10,713 nucleotides of DNA from an uncultured Bacteroidales bacterium (GTDB lineage Bacteria > Bacteroidota > Bacteroidia > Bacteroidales > UBA932): assembly GCA_946549475.1 (NCBI GenBank), contig CAMNQO010000043.1:1-10713 (forward strand), read 5' to 3'. Shown here in pieces: positions 1 through 6,008 of this stretch (within the stretch, counting starts at the first letter, position 1; every line of letters begins with the position of its first letter). The notes under the pieces were generated by a model, which saw only the letters and a program-made list of their open reading frames with translations, searched no databases and was not told the origin of the DNA. A program made the translations under genes and the position numbers.

Positions 1-136
1 TGTTCTTGAGTTCCACGCCCATCTGACCGTAGTCATACACGGCGGCCAGGCCGTCATAGATCTCGCTGGATGGGAAAATGAATCCATATTCCTTGCAATG
101 TGCAACCAATACTTTGAAAAGTTCTTCCTGTGTCAT
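1..136 (-). CDS. glyS: Glycine--tRNA ligase, N-terminal part (runs off the left edge)
   Basis: Class II glycyl-tRNA synthetase, which charges tRNA-Gly with glycine in the cytoplasm. Only the first 45 codons are inside the window; the reading frame continues leftward off the edge. The start reads MTQEELFKVLVAHCKEYGF, followed by FPSSEIYDGLAAVYDYGQMG and VELKN. The pattern FPSSEIYDGL..VYDYGQ.GVELKN is the hallmark opening of the single-chain alpha2-type enzyme found in Gram-positives, Bacteroidota and eukaryotes, as opposed to the separate alpha and beta chains of proteobacteria. The start at base 136 is the natural one for this family, and a candidate promoter lies about 95 bases upstream. Identification rests on the remembered family signature; the catalytic motifs lie outside the window. 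Confidence 0.9.
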   Translation of the reverse strand, partial: MTQEELFKVLVAHCKEYGFIFPSSEIYDGLAAVYDYGQMGVELKN

Positions 137-461
137 ATCCTTCAATATTTTACAAATTCAATCTGACTTAAACCGATTCAATCGGGCACTGATTTCCATC
201 CGCTTCCGGAGCCGCCGGACAGAATCTTGCAAATATAATCATTTTCGCGGATTCCGAAAAACGAAGGCGAAAGAAAATGAATTTGCCGTACCCTTCCCGG
301 AGGCGGGTTTTTCGGGCCAGGCAAGCCCTGTCGGACAAGTTCTGCCGGGAAAGGCTCTTGATAAGGGGAAAGAAAAATTCCTCGTTCCATTATACGGGAA
401 GCAAAAAAGCCGGGACGATGCAGAAGCCACGAGCAACCCTGGCGCACGCAAGGGCAGGGCC
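137..461. other. Intergenic stretch between glyS and folK
   Basis: 325 bases with no convincing gene. Short frames on both strands show no recognisable protein and no family signature. The only elements I can support are the glyS promoter candidate at 230-261 and several weak GC-rich stem-loops. One of these, with arms CCCG/CGGG at 296-307 followed by five T on the plus strand, is too short to call a terminator, and no plus-strand gene precedes it. folK has no obvious terminator here, so its transcript may read through into glyS. Confidence 0.5.
230..261 (-). promoter_or_regulatory. Candidate promoter of glyS
   Basis: On the minus strand, TATATTTG (bases 237-230) matches the Bacteroidota -7 box TAnnTTTG exactly. 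A T-run (TTTTT, bases 261-257) lies 19 bases upstream, at the -33 position. Transcription would start near base 223, giving a leader of roughly 85-90 bases before glyS. Confidence 0.55.
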
Positions 462-1058
462 TTACCGGCCGAATTGGGATTGGGTAAAGACCGCACCGGC
501 GATTTCCGCGAGGGGACGGAGGACAAAATCGCGCTGGTCCATCAGCGGATGGGGTATCGTCAGTTGCGGCAGGTTTATACGCAGTTCTCCCCATAGAAGA
601 ATGTCAATATCAATGGGGCGCGGATGGTAAATCCGTACCCCGTCGCTGTCATACTCGAGAATTTCTTCCCGGCCGAGGACCCGCTCGACAGCCTTGCAGT
701 CGTTCAGGATGGACAGGGCTTTCTTATCCGTCTCTCCCGGCTTTCCTTCCGGACTCGCCGTCACATCAGATACGGGCAGAGCGACAGTATCAAAAGAGGA
801 TGGCTTTGAGTCGGGAACAGACGCCAGGACGGAATCCGGATGCAGGCGGAAGCGGGCCACGGCGTTCAGAAAGGGGGTCGCCCCGCCTTTCCAACGGCCC
901 CAGGGCTCGGTCTCCATCAGCGAAGAGCAAGCCTCGCAAGGCACGCCCCATTTCTGCTCCAGCATCGCCAGCGCCCGGCGGATATTCCCCTTCCGGTCTC
1001 CCATGTTGCTTCCGAGGGACAGATACAAAGCATCCGCTTGCAGTGACAATTTCTTCAT
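462..1058 (-). CDS. folK: 2-amino-4-hydroxy-6-hydroxymethyldihydropteridine pyrophosphokinase (HPPK)
   Basis: Transfers pyrophosphate from ATP to 6-hydroxymethyl-7,8-dihydropterin, the step before dihydropteroate synthase in folate synthesis. The 198-residue product has the N-terminal motif LYLSLGSNMGDR (11-22), ETEPWG (49-54), FLNAVARF (63-70), and the signature YHPRPIDIDILLWGE (144-158), where D150 and D152 correspond to the magnesium-binding aspartates 95 and 97 of the E. coli enzyme and R147 to Arg92. IPHPLMDQRDFVLRPLAEI closes the domain. It is longer than the usual 150-160 residues because of a polar, low-complexity insert at about residues 80-112. The frame is open upstream to base 1373, but that part overlaps dut, while a -7 box at 1111-1118 fits a start at 1058. 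Divergent from dut. Family assignment is secure. Confidence 0.93.
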   Translation of the reverse strand: MKKLSLQADALYLSLGSNMGDRKGNIRRALAMLEQKWGVPCEACSSLMETEPWGRWKGGATPFLNAVARFRLHPDSVLASVPDSKPSSFDTVALPVSDVTASPEGKPGETDKKALSILNDCKAVERVLGREEILEYDSDGVRIYHPRPIDIDILLWGELRINLPQLTIPHPLMDQRDFVLRPLAEIAGAVFTQSQFGR

Positions 1059-1110
1059 GCGTATATAAATAAGGCTTCGTGACGCAAAGGAGGGCATACG
1101 CGAGGGAAAA

Positions 1111-1118
1111 CAAAGATA
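1111..1118 (-). promoter_or_regulatory. Candidate -7 box of folK
   Basis: TATCTTTG on the minus strand matches TAnnTTTG exactly. No good -33 box is visible at the expected distance. Transcription would start near base 1105, about 47 bases before the folK ATG, which supports the start at 1058. Confidence 0.4.
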
Positions 1119-1161
1119 AGTTTTTTTTCGCGAAAGTTGTCGTTCCGACCGATATTCTGAC

Positions 1162-1192
1162 TTGCTTTTCTCCCGGCTAATCCGTACCTTTG
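1162..1192 (+). promoter_or_regulatory. Candidate promoter of dut
   Basis: TTG at 1162-1164 is followed after 20 bases by TACCTTTG (1185-1192), a perfect TAnnTTTG box. Transcription would start at about 1198. This places the two upstream in-frame ATGs (1162 and 1198) before or at the start site and favours translation from 1225. Confidence 0.6.
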
Positions 1193-1224
1193 TCTTGATG
1201 GGCCAAAGCCGGCCCTTGCCTGTC

Positions 1225-1656
1225 ATGAAAGTCAAGATCATCAACCAGTCCGCGTGGCCCTGCCCGCAATACGCCACCCCGCAGTCCGCCGGCGTGGATC
1301 TGAAAGCCAATATCAGCGAAAGCATCACCTTGGAAAGTCTCGAAAGAGCCATCGTTCCCACAGGGCTGTTCATCGCCCTGCCCCGAGGTTATGAAGCCCA
1401 GGTGCGCCCCCGCAGCGGACTCGCCGCCAAGAAAGGCATCACCGTGCTCAACACGCCGGGGACCATCGACGCCGACTACCGGGGAGAAATCTGCGTGATC
1501 CTGGTCAATCTCTCGCGGGAAGCGTTCACCATCAATCCGGGAGAGCGCATCGCGCAGATGGTCATCGCCCGACACGAGACCGTCGAATGGGAAGAGGTGG
1601 ACAGCCTCGATGAGACGGAACGTGGCGCTGGCGGTTTCGGGCATACCGGAATGTGA
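1225..1656 (+). CDS. dut: dUTP diphosphatase (trimeric dUTPase)
   Basis: Hydrolyses dUTP to dUMP and pyrophosphate, keeping uracil out of DNA and feeding thymidylate synthesis. The 143-residue protein has all five dUTPase motifs in order: PQSAGVDLKA (19-28), RPRSGLA (61-67, nucleotide-binding Ser64), GTIDADYRGEI (79-89, with probable catalytic water-activating Asp82 and sugar-stacking Tyr85), NPGERIAQ (104-111) and the glycine-rich C-terminal arm RGAGGFGHTG (133-142). The length is normal for the homotrimeric family. The chosen start gives MKVKIINQSA, the usual first beta strand; longer in-frame starts at 1162 and 1198 lie at or upstream of the predicted transcription start. The gene stands alone: divergent from folK and closed by a strong terminator 30 bases downstream. 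Confidence 0.96.
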   Translation: MKVKIINQSAWPCPQYATPQSAGVDLKANISESITLESLERAIVPTGLFIALPRGYEAQVRPRSGLAAKKGITVLNTPGTIDADYRGEICVILVNLSREAFTINPGERIAQMVIARHETVEWEEVDSLDETERGAGGFGHTGM

Positions 1657-1686
1657 CATTTTCGACAAACTTTTTTCTGATTGAAT

Positions 1687-1718
1687 CCGGCTTGCAGAGG
1701 TGCAGGCCGGTATTTTTT
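1687..1718 (+). terminator. Rho-independent terminator of dut
   Basis: A ten-base-pair stem (CCGGCTTGCA at 1687-1696 with TGCAGGCCGG at 1701-1710; one U-G pair, no mismatch) around the tetraloop GAGG is followed by TATTTTTT (1711-1718). It begins 30 bases after the dut stop codon. It also shows that the upstream extension of the next reading frame, from base 1700, is not translated. Confidence 0.88.
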
Positions 1719-1727
1719 GGATTTTTC

Positions 1728-1769
1728 TTGACTTTTTGCCCGGGAAACGGATAATCTTTCCCAACTTTG
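1728..1769 (+). promoter_or_regulatory. Candidate promoter region of the lipoprotein gene
   Basis: Two imperfect alternatives are visible. One is TTG (1728-1730) with TAATCTTTC (1752-1760) after 21 bases. The other is TTTG (1735-1738) with CAACTTTG (1762-1769) after 23 bases. Neither is a perfect match, but both lie between the dut terminator and the ATG at 1811. Confidence 0.3.
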
Positions 1770-1810
1770 CCGTGAACTCCTCCGGGCGGAGAAACATAAA
1801 AAACAATATC

Positions 1811-3334
1811 ATGAAAAAATGCTTGATTGCAGGAGTCTGCTGCATGTTTTGTCTGCACGCCTGTGAAAACCTGATGGATGAAATCCCCCTTGCCTCCCTG
1901 CCCGAAAAAGAGGCCGGAGCCGCCCCTGTCACCCTTTCCGAGACAGCCCGGCTCCTCTCCCGCCTGCCCATCGGGAGCGAACAAATGGGCGAAGTGTACG
2001 ATGCCGTATCGGCTTCGATCGACAACGGATTTGACGAAGAATACCTGCTCAGCGACCTGTTCGCCGTACCGGGAAGCGGCGTGGGAGAGCGGCAACTGGC
2101 GGAGGGGACGAAGAGTCCGGGCGCGAAGGCAAAAGCGTCCGCCAACAAAAAGGAATATGCCAATCCGATGAGGGAACTCATTCGCTCTGCTCTCCAAAAA
2201 GAAGAAGCCGTCAAGTTGCGCTCTGGCCTGTGCCGGGGCGGCGGAACGGACGGCGAGGGAGACGGCGGGACGCGCGGAAACGGGACGGACGCCGAGGGAG
2301 ACGGCGGGACGCAAGGAAACGGGACGGACGGTGAGGGAGACGGCGACGGAAGAGATCGTCCGACGGGGAATCTGGAAGAAACGGTAGAAGAGCGGATACG
2401 CCTGCTCTGCGACGAGGGCGTGCAAATCTATTGGCCCTACAGCGAAAACTGGGACGGCGAGAGTCTGCCCGTCATCACTTACGATCCGGGCTACGGCCTT
2501 GAGACCAATACCGGATGGAAACTATCCTCCGACGGAACACAGGCCGAGGAGATCCTGGTCGATGAAAAACTCGCCCAAAGCGGCTGTGTGTGGGTGGTCA
2601 ACAGCAACGAGGATGCCGGACTGCTCCCGTTGAGTTACCTGCGCAAGAGCGATCCGTCCTGGGGCCTGCCCGACCACGGAACCCTCGTCATAGACCCGCA
2701 AGAGAGCGCCCTATCCGGCAGGATGCAAACCTGCGCCGACACGGGACGGACGGAAGGGCTCACTGTCGCCGGACGGAAGGAAATATGCACCGGTGGCGGC
2801 CCGACGGAAGGGCTCACTGTCGCCAGACGGAAGGAGGGGACCAAAGCCAGAGCCGGCAGCAAGACGCTGCTGCTCAAAAAATTCACCGCCAAGCGCAACT
2901 TTGACACCTGGTTCTGCGGCGGCTCAGAGTTCTTCATCAAAATCGGCAAGGTGGAGGACTTCAAAGCCACGACGGAAGCCGAAATGATGCTGTACAAGCC
3001 CAGCATCACCGACTTCATGGTGGCCGTCAAGCGGAAGGATATCGGAAAGGAACTGGACTTCAACGCCCTGCTTGTCTCCGAATGGACCGACCAACTGTCC
3101 ATGTGCGCTTTCCTCATCACCGAGGATGACGGAGGCACCATCACCAAATGGGATTGCAATGCCGTGGTCAAAATCAATTCCAAAAGTTTCGGCTTCGAAA
3201 TCAGCATCCCCGTCAATTCCAAAGACGACATCGTCTGGCGCGGCCAACTCAGCGGCAAATACATCAACGCCACGGCCAACCTCACCGGGCACTTCGGGGA
3301 TGTCGATCTGGTCTTCGAGGTCGTGGAGTACTGA
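1811..3334 (+). CDS. Secreted lipoprotein of unknown function with tandem repeats
   Basis: 507 residues. The N-terminus MKKCLIAGVCCMFCLHAC is a lipoprotein signal peptide with lipobox LHAC (acylated Cys18), so the protein should be anchored in the outer membrane or inner-membrane periplasmic face. A helical acidic region (about 35-135) is followed by a 13-residue Gly/Asp repeat (145-183), then a domain with QIYWPYSENWDG and PVITYDPGYG (205-228) and VWVVN (260-264). A second repeat, TEGLTVAGRKE/TEGLTVARRKE (314-342), links to a C-terminal domain rich in predicted beta strands (353-507, with WFCGGSEFFIKIGK). I recognise the YWPYSENW and CGGSEFF themes from uncharacterised Bacteroidota lipoproteins but know no function. 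The start at 1811 is fixed by the signal peptide; the longer frame from 1700 begins inside the dut terminator. It appears monocistronic. Confidence 0.85.
   Translation: MKKCLIAGVCCMFCLHACENLMDEIPLASLPEKEAGAAPVTLSETARLLSRLPIGSEQMGEVYDAVSASIDNGFDEEYLLSDLFAVPGSGVGERQLAEGTKSPGAKAKASANKKEYANPMRELIRSALQKEEAVKLRSGLCRGGGTDGEGDGGTRGNGTDAEGDGGTQGNGTDGEGDGDGRDRPTGNLEETVEERIRLLCDEGVQIYWPYSENWDGESLPVITYDPGYGLETNTGWKLSSDGTQAEEILVDEKLAQSGCVWVVNSNEDAGLLPLSYLRKSDPSWGLPDHGTLVIDPQESALSGRMQTCADTGRTEGLTVAGRKEICTGGGPTEGLTVARRKEGTKARAGSKTLLLKKFTAKRNFDTWFCGGSEFFIKIGKVEDFKATTEAEMMLYKPSITDFMVAVKRKDIGKELDFNALLVSEWTDQLSMCAFLITEDDGGTITKWDCNAVVKINSKSFGFEISIPVNSKDDIVWRGQLSGKYINATANLTGHFGDVDLVFEVVEY
2243..2347 (+). repeat. 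39-base in-frame tandem repeat, about 2.7 copies
   Basis: Copies start at 2243, 2282 and 2321 (the last partial) and encode GTDGEGDGGTRGN, GTDAEGDGGTQGN and GTDGEGDGD. The unit is a multiple of three, so copy-number change keeps the frame. It forms a Gly/Asp-rich linker in the lipoprotein. Confidence 0.9.
2749..2835 (+). repeat. Direct repeat of 33 bases, 54-base period
   Basis: Bases 2749-2781 and 2803-2835 are identical apart from one base (G/A at position 23 of the repeat), with a period of 54 bases (18 codons). The encoded units are TEGLTVAGRKE and TEGLTVARRKE. The core GACGGAAGG recurs twice in each copy, suggesting older internal duplication. It lies between two domains of the lipoprotein. 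Confidence 0.85.
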
Positions 3335-3341
3335 TGCGACC

Positions 3342-3377
3342 AATTATAAATATAATTTTATTATTTATTCTATAATT
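3342..3377. promoter_or_regulatory. Probable HigA operator (inverted repeat)
   Basis: AATTATA (3342-3348), AA, TATAATT (3351-3357) is a perfect 7-base inverted repeat, and a further half site TATAATT recurs at 3371-3377. The sites flank or overlap the -33 and -7 boxes of the higBA promoter, where an autorepressing antitoxin would be expected to bind. Its role as operator is inferred. Confidence 0.5.
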
Positions 3378-3387
3378 TATACCTTTG
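3356..3387 (+). promoter_or_regulatory. higBA promoter
   Basis: TTTT (3356-3359) is followed after 20 bases by TACCTTTG (3380-3387), an exact TAnnTTTG box. Transcription would begin within a few bases of the higB ATG at 3395, giving a leaderless or almost leaderless toxin message. Confidence 0.6.
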
Positions 3388-3394
3388 CAACGCA

Positions 3395-3688
3395 ATGAGG
3401 ATAATTGCGATAACGACATTAAGGGATTTCTGGGAAAAACATCCGGATTGCGAGCAGGCGCTAAAGGAGTGGTATGTGAAGGTCGGCCGGACCGAATGGT
3501 CTTCGCTGGCGGACATGAGAAATGATTTCAACTCCGTGGACTATGTCGGAAACCAACGGTATGTTTTCAACATCAAGGGAAATCATTACCGACTCGCAGC
3601 GGCGGTCAAATTTACCCCGAAGGTGGTTTACATCCGTTTTGTGGGAACGCACGAAGAATACGACAGAATAGAGGTTTCAACCATATAG
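3395..3688 (+). CDS. higB: HigB-family type II toxin (mRNA interferase)
   Basis: 97-residue toxin of the HigB family (RelE/ParE fold), members of which cleave mRNA, usually while it is on the ribosome. The C-terminal half carries the family signature: QRYVFNIKGNHYRLAAAV (54-71) followed by VYIRFVGTHEEYDRI (78-92); Arg55, Asn59, Lys61, Arg66 and His86 are the polar residues most likely to matter. MRIIAITTLRDFWEKHPDCE is the usual N-terminus. The gene precedes its antitoxin by 11 bases, the toxin-first order typical of higBA. The pair is visibly richer in A+T than the flanking genes, consistent with horizontal acquisition. All expected conserved stretches are present, so it should be active. 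Confidence 0.92.
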   Translation: MRIIAITTLRDFWEKHPDCEQALKEWYVKVGRTEWSSLADMRNDFNSVDYVGNQRYVFNIKGNHYRLAAAVKFTPKVVYIRFVGTHEEYDRIEVSTI

Positions 3689-3689
3689 C

Positions 3690-3694
3690 AGGAG
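3690..3694 (+). promoter_or_regulatory. Shine-Dalgarno sequence of higA
   Basis: AGGAG five bases before the higA ATG at 3700. Such a clear site is unusual in this window, where starts generally lack one, and the toxin gene just upstream has none. Confidence 0.6.
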
Positions 3695-3699
3695 AAAAC

Positions 3700-4065
3700 A
3701 TGGCACAGATCAAAGACGAACGGCAATATCAGGCTATCATAAAACGCGTCAATGAACTTTTCTTCGAAACGGACGAAAATACGCCCGAGAGCGACCCCCG
3801 TCTTCAGGAACTGGATATGCTGACCACCCTTGTCGAAGAATACGAAAAAGAACATTTCCCCATCGATGCCCCGACGCTCCCGGAAACAATGAGTTCGCGG
3901 CTTGCCGAGAAAGGTTGGAGTCAAAAAGAAATGGCGGCGGCCCTCGGTATGACAGCACCGCGCTTGAATGCTATTTTAAACGGAAAGGCCAACCCGACAT
4001 TTGAGCAGGCACGCATTATCTCCTCCCGCCTGAATATCGACCCGGCTATTGTACTGGCCGTTTAG
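3700..4065 (+). CDS. higA: HigA-family antitoxin with Xre-type HTH
   Basis: 121-residue antitoxin that should bind and neutralise HigB and repress the operon. The N-terminal region (1-60) is acidic and helical, opening with DERQYQAIIKRVNELF, the pattern of the long HigA family (COG5499 type). The Xre/Cro helix-turn-helix occupies about residues 65-115 (KGWSQKEMAAALGMTAPRLN then NPTFEQARIISSRLNID). It lies 11 bases after higB with its own AGGAG site, so it may be translated more efficiently than the toxin. Its stop codon (4063-4065) overlaps the last codon of the convergent U32 gene, so the two 3' ends share four bases. Confidence 0.92.
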   Translation: MAQIKDERQYQAIIKRVNELFFETDENTPESDPRLQELDMLTTLVEEYEKEHFPIDAPTLPETMSSRLAEKGWSQKEMAAALGMTAPRLNAILNGKANPTFEQARIISSRLNIDPAIVLAV

Positions 4066-5993
4066 GACTCGGCCTTGAGGGTCATCTCGCAGCGGGGGCA
4101 GTCGAAGTCGAGGCGGAAGCGGCGGCCATTGTTTTCCAGGAATAAAGGGGCGGCCTGGGCGGCAGATGCCGAAATGGCGGAGCGGTCGAAGGAGGTGCGG
4201 TCGCGGGCCGCTTGACGCTGACGATAGGGGCAGAGGCCCAGTTCATGACGGATGCAGTAGCGCGAACGCATCAACTCCACATCAGGCTGATGGTTCAACT
4301 CGAAGGCTGCGGGAGCATCCATGCCACAGAAAACAGCCGCGACAGAGTTGGAGACATTGCTCTTGTAAGAGGAGGGTTCCTCCGGTTGCATGGACCGGAC
4401 GGCCTGCGCATGATGCAAAGGATGGCACCGGCACGGCACGGCATCCAGTTTTTCGCAGAGCCGGCGACGGATGTCATTGATGGTGGCGACGGAAAGCAGA
4501 GGCAATGCGCCTTGCGCTGCAACGGGGACATAGCGGCATTGATAATGCCCGGCAGATTTGGCGAGTTGGTCTCTGAGCAAGGCCTGCATACGGTCCTGGT
4601 TGGAGGCGACGGGCGCAGGGACGAACTCTTCCAATGTGACTTGCCGCCCGTCCTCGCTGACTGCCCGGGCGGAAATGTGCCAAGTGTCATCGGAACGCTC
4701 AGCGTCAAAACGGATTTCCACACGAAGAAAGCGCCGAGACGGGGCGGCTGACAGTTGTTTTTCAAAGGCGACATCCAGGTTGCGGAAGAGCCGGGCTCCT
4801 TTGTAGAGTCCTCCGGGCGGATGACAGCCAATCCTGACGATTCCCGCTCCTTCGCCCCTCCCTTCCGGACCTTGTGAAAGGATGGTATCGGCTCGAAAAC
4901 CCTCGATGTCGCCCTCCCGCGTAACGAAAGAGAGGCCGTCCCCGGGAGCAAAGAGGGCCGTCGAAGTCCGGACTTCGATGTAATTCCGGCCGAAAGCCGC
5001 GATTGTCCCCACGGACTCCCCCATCCCTTTGGGGGCATCCATCGAGGCCCAGTCCGTACCTTTCACTCCGTCCAGATACAGTTGCGTATAACCCCGGTTG
5101 AAGGTCTTGTCGAGCCGGGGAACGAACGGGCTTTCCGCCTTTCCGAAAGAGGCTCGCCGGAACGCCCCGGGATGGGCGCCGATGTATTCGTCCAAAGCCT
5201 GCGAATACGCCGTCACCACATTACGGACATAGGATTCGTTTTTGAGACGGCCTTCTATTTTAAAGGAGGTGATGCCCGTCCCGGCCAGTTCCCCGATGCG
5301 TGTCAGCAGATTCAGGTCTTTGAGGGACAGCAAGGCCTTGTCTTTCAACAAAACATTGTCCTGTCCGTCATACAGCGTATAACGCGAACGACAGGCTTGC
5401 ACGCAGGCCCCCCGGTTGGCACTGCGCCCGCACAAGGCCTCCGACAGGTAACATTGGCCGCTGTAACACACGCACAGGGCTCCATGTACGAAAAATTCCA
5501 GTTCAACTCCCGTCCCGGCCGTCGCCTCCCGGATGCGCCGGATTTCTCCCAACGAGAGTTGCCTTTCCAAAATCAAACGCGAAAAGCCCGCCCGGGCCAG
5601 GCGCAGGGCTTTGTCTGCATCCCGGATGGCACATTGTGTCGAGGCATGCAGCGGGATATGCAGCGCGGCATCCCCGTCTTGGCCGGCAAACGCCGCCAGC
5701 GCCATATCCTGCACAATCAGGGCATCCACACCGGCGTCTTGCAAGGCCAGGGCCAATTCCCTCACCTGCACAAGTTCATCCTCGTACACAAGCGTATTGA
5801 CCGCAGCGAAAATCCGCGCTCCGTAGCGGTGGGCATACGCACACAGCCGCGCAATGTCCCCTACGCTGTTGCCGGCATCCTTGCGGGCGCCGAAAGAGGG
5901 CCCGGCGATATAGACGGCGTCGGCACCGCAGTCAATGGCTGCGATGCCGACGGACAGATTCTTGGCTGGTGCGAGAAGTTCAAGGAAACGCAT
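4062..5993 (-). CDS. U32-family protein, RlhA/TrhP-like RNA hydroxylation factor
   Basis: 643 residues. U32 members were named as collagenase-like peptidases, but E. coli RlhA (23S rRNA C2501) and TrhP (tRNA U34) act in prephenate-dependent RNA hydroxylation; which RNA this one serves cannot be read from sequence. The TIM-barrel start is MRFLELLAPAKN, with GADAVYIAG (24-32). The U32 signature FFVHGALCVCYSGQCYLSEA (167-186) and NRGACVQACRSRY (193-205) carries Cys174, 176, 181, 188, 197 and 201. SFKIEGRLKNESYV follows, matching the family. A C-terminal region of about 300 residues makes it RlhA-sized rather than TrhP-sized, and it ends with four more cysteines (580, 588, 632, 635; DCPRCEM near the end). 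It begins 15 bases after the TPR gene stop, so both are probably one transcript. Confidence 0.9.
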   Translation of the reverse strand: MRFLELLAPAKNLSVGIAAIDCGADAVYIAGPSFGARKDAGNSVGDIARLCAYAHRYGARIFAAVNTLVYEDELVQVRELALALQDAGVDALIVQDMALAAFAGQDGDAALHIPLHASTQCAIRDADKALRLARAGFSRLILERQLSLGEIRRIREATAGTGVELEFFVHGALCVCYSGQCYLSEALCGRSANRGACVQACRSRYTLYDGQDNVLLKDKALLSLKDLNLLTRIGELAGTGITSFKIEGRLKNESYVRNVVTAYSQALDEYIGAHPGAFRRASFGKAESPFVPRLDKTFNRGYTQLYLDGVKGTDWASMDAPKGMGESVGTIAAFGRNYIEVRTSTALFAPGDGLSFVTREGDIEGFRADTILSQGPEGRGEGAGIVRIGCHPPGGLYKGARLFRNLDVAFEKQLSAAPSRRFLRVEIRFDAERSDDTWHISARAVSEDGRQVTLEEFVPAPVASNQDRMQALLRDQLAKSAGHYQCRYVPVAAQGALPLLSVATINDIRRRLCEKLDAVPCRCHPLHHAQAVRSMQPEEPSSYKSNVSNSVAAVFCGMDAPAAFELNHQPDVELMRSRYCIRHELGLCPYRQRQAARDRTSFDRSAISASAAQAAPLFLENNGRRFRLDFDCPRCEMTLKAES

Positions 5994-6008
5994 CCCGCCC
6001 GGCCCCGA

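Noticed and set aside
296..312. Terminator-like hairpin CCCG-GAGG-CGGG followed by T's
   Set aside because: Only four base pairs, and no plus-strand gene ends before it.
78..596. Plus-strand frames before and inside folK
   Set aside because: Composition and content look random, they overlap folK and glyS, and no promoter or family match is visible.
1059..1373. N-terminal extension of the folK frame
   Set aside because: It overlaps dut, lies upstream of the folK -7 box, and the HPPK fold begins right after the internal Met at 1058.
1177..2425. Overlapping minus-strand frames across dut and the lipoprotein gene
   Set aside because: They run through the five-motif dUTPase and the lipoprotein repeats; their apparent Val/Arg/Pro repeats are the antisense reading of the 39-base repeat.
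2243..2835. CRISPR-like direct repeats
   Set aside because: Repeats are few, in frame within a lipoprotein gene, without unique spacers of regular length and without cas genes.
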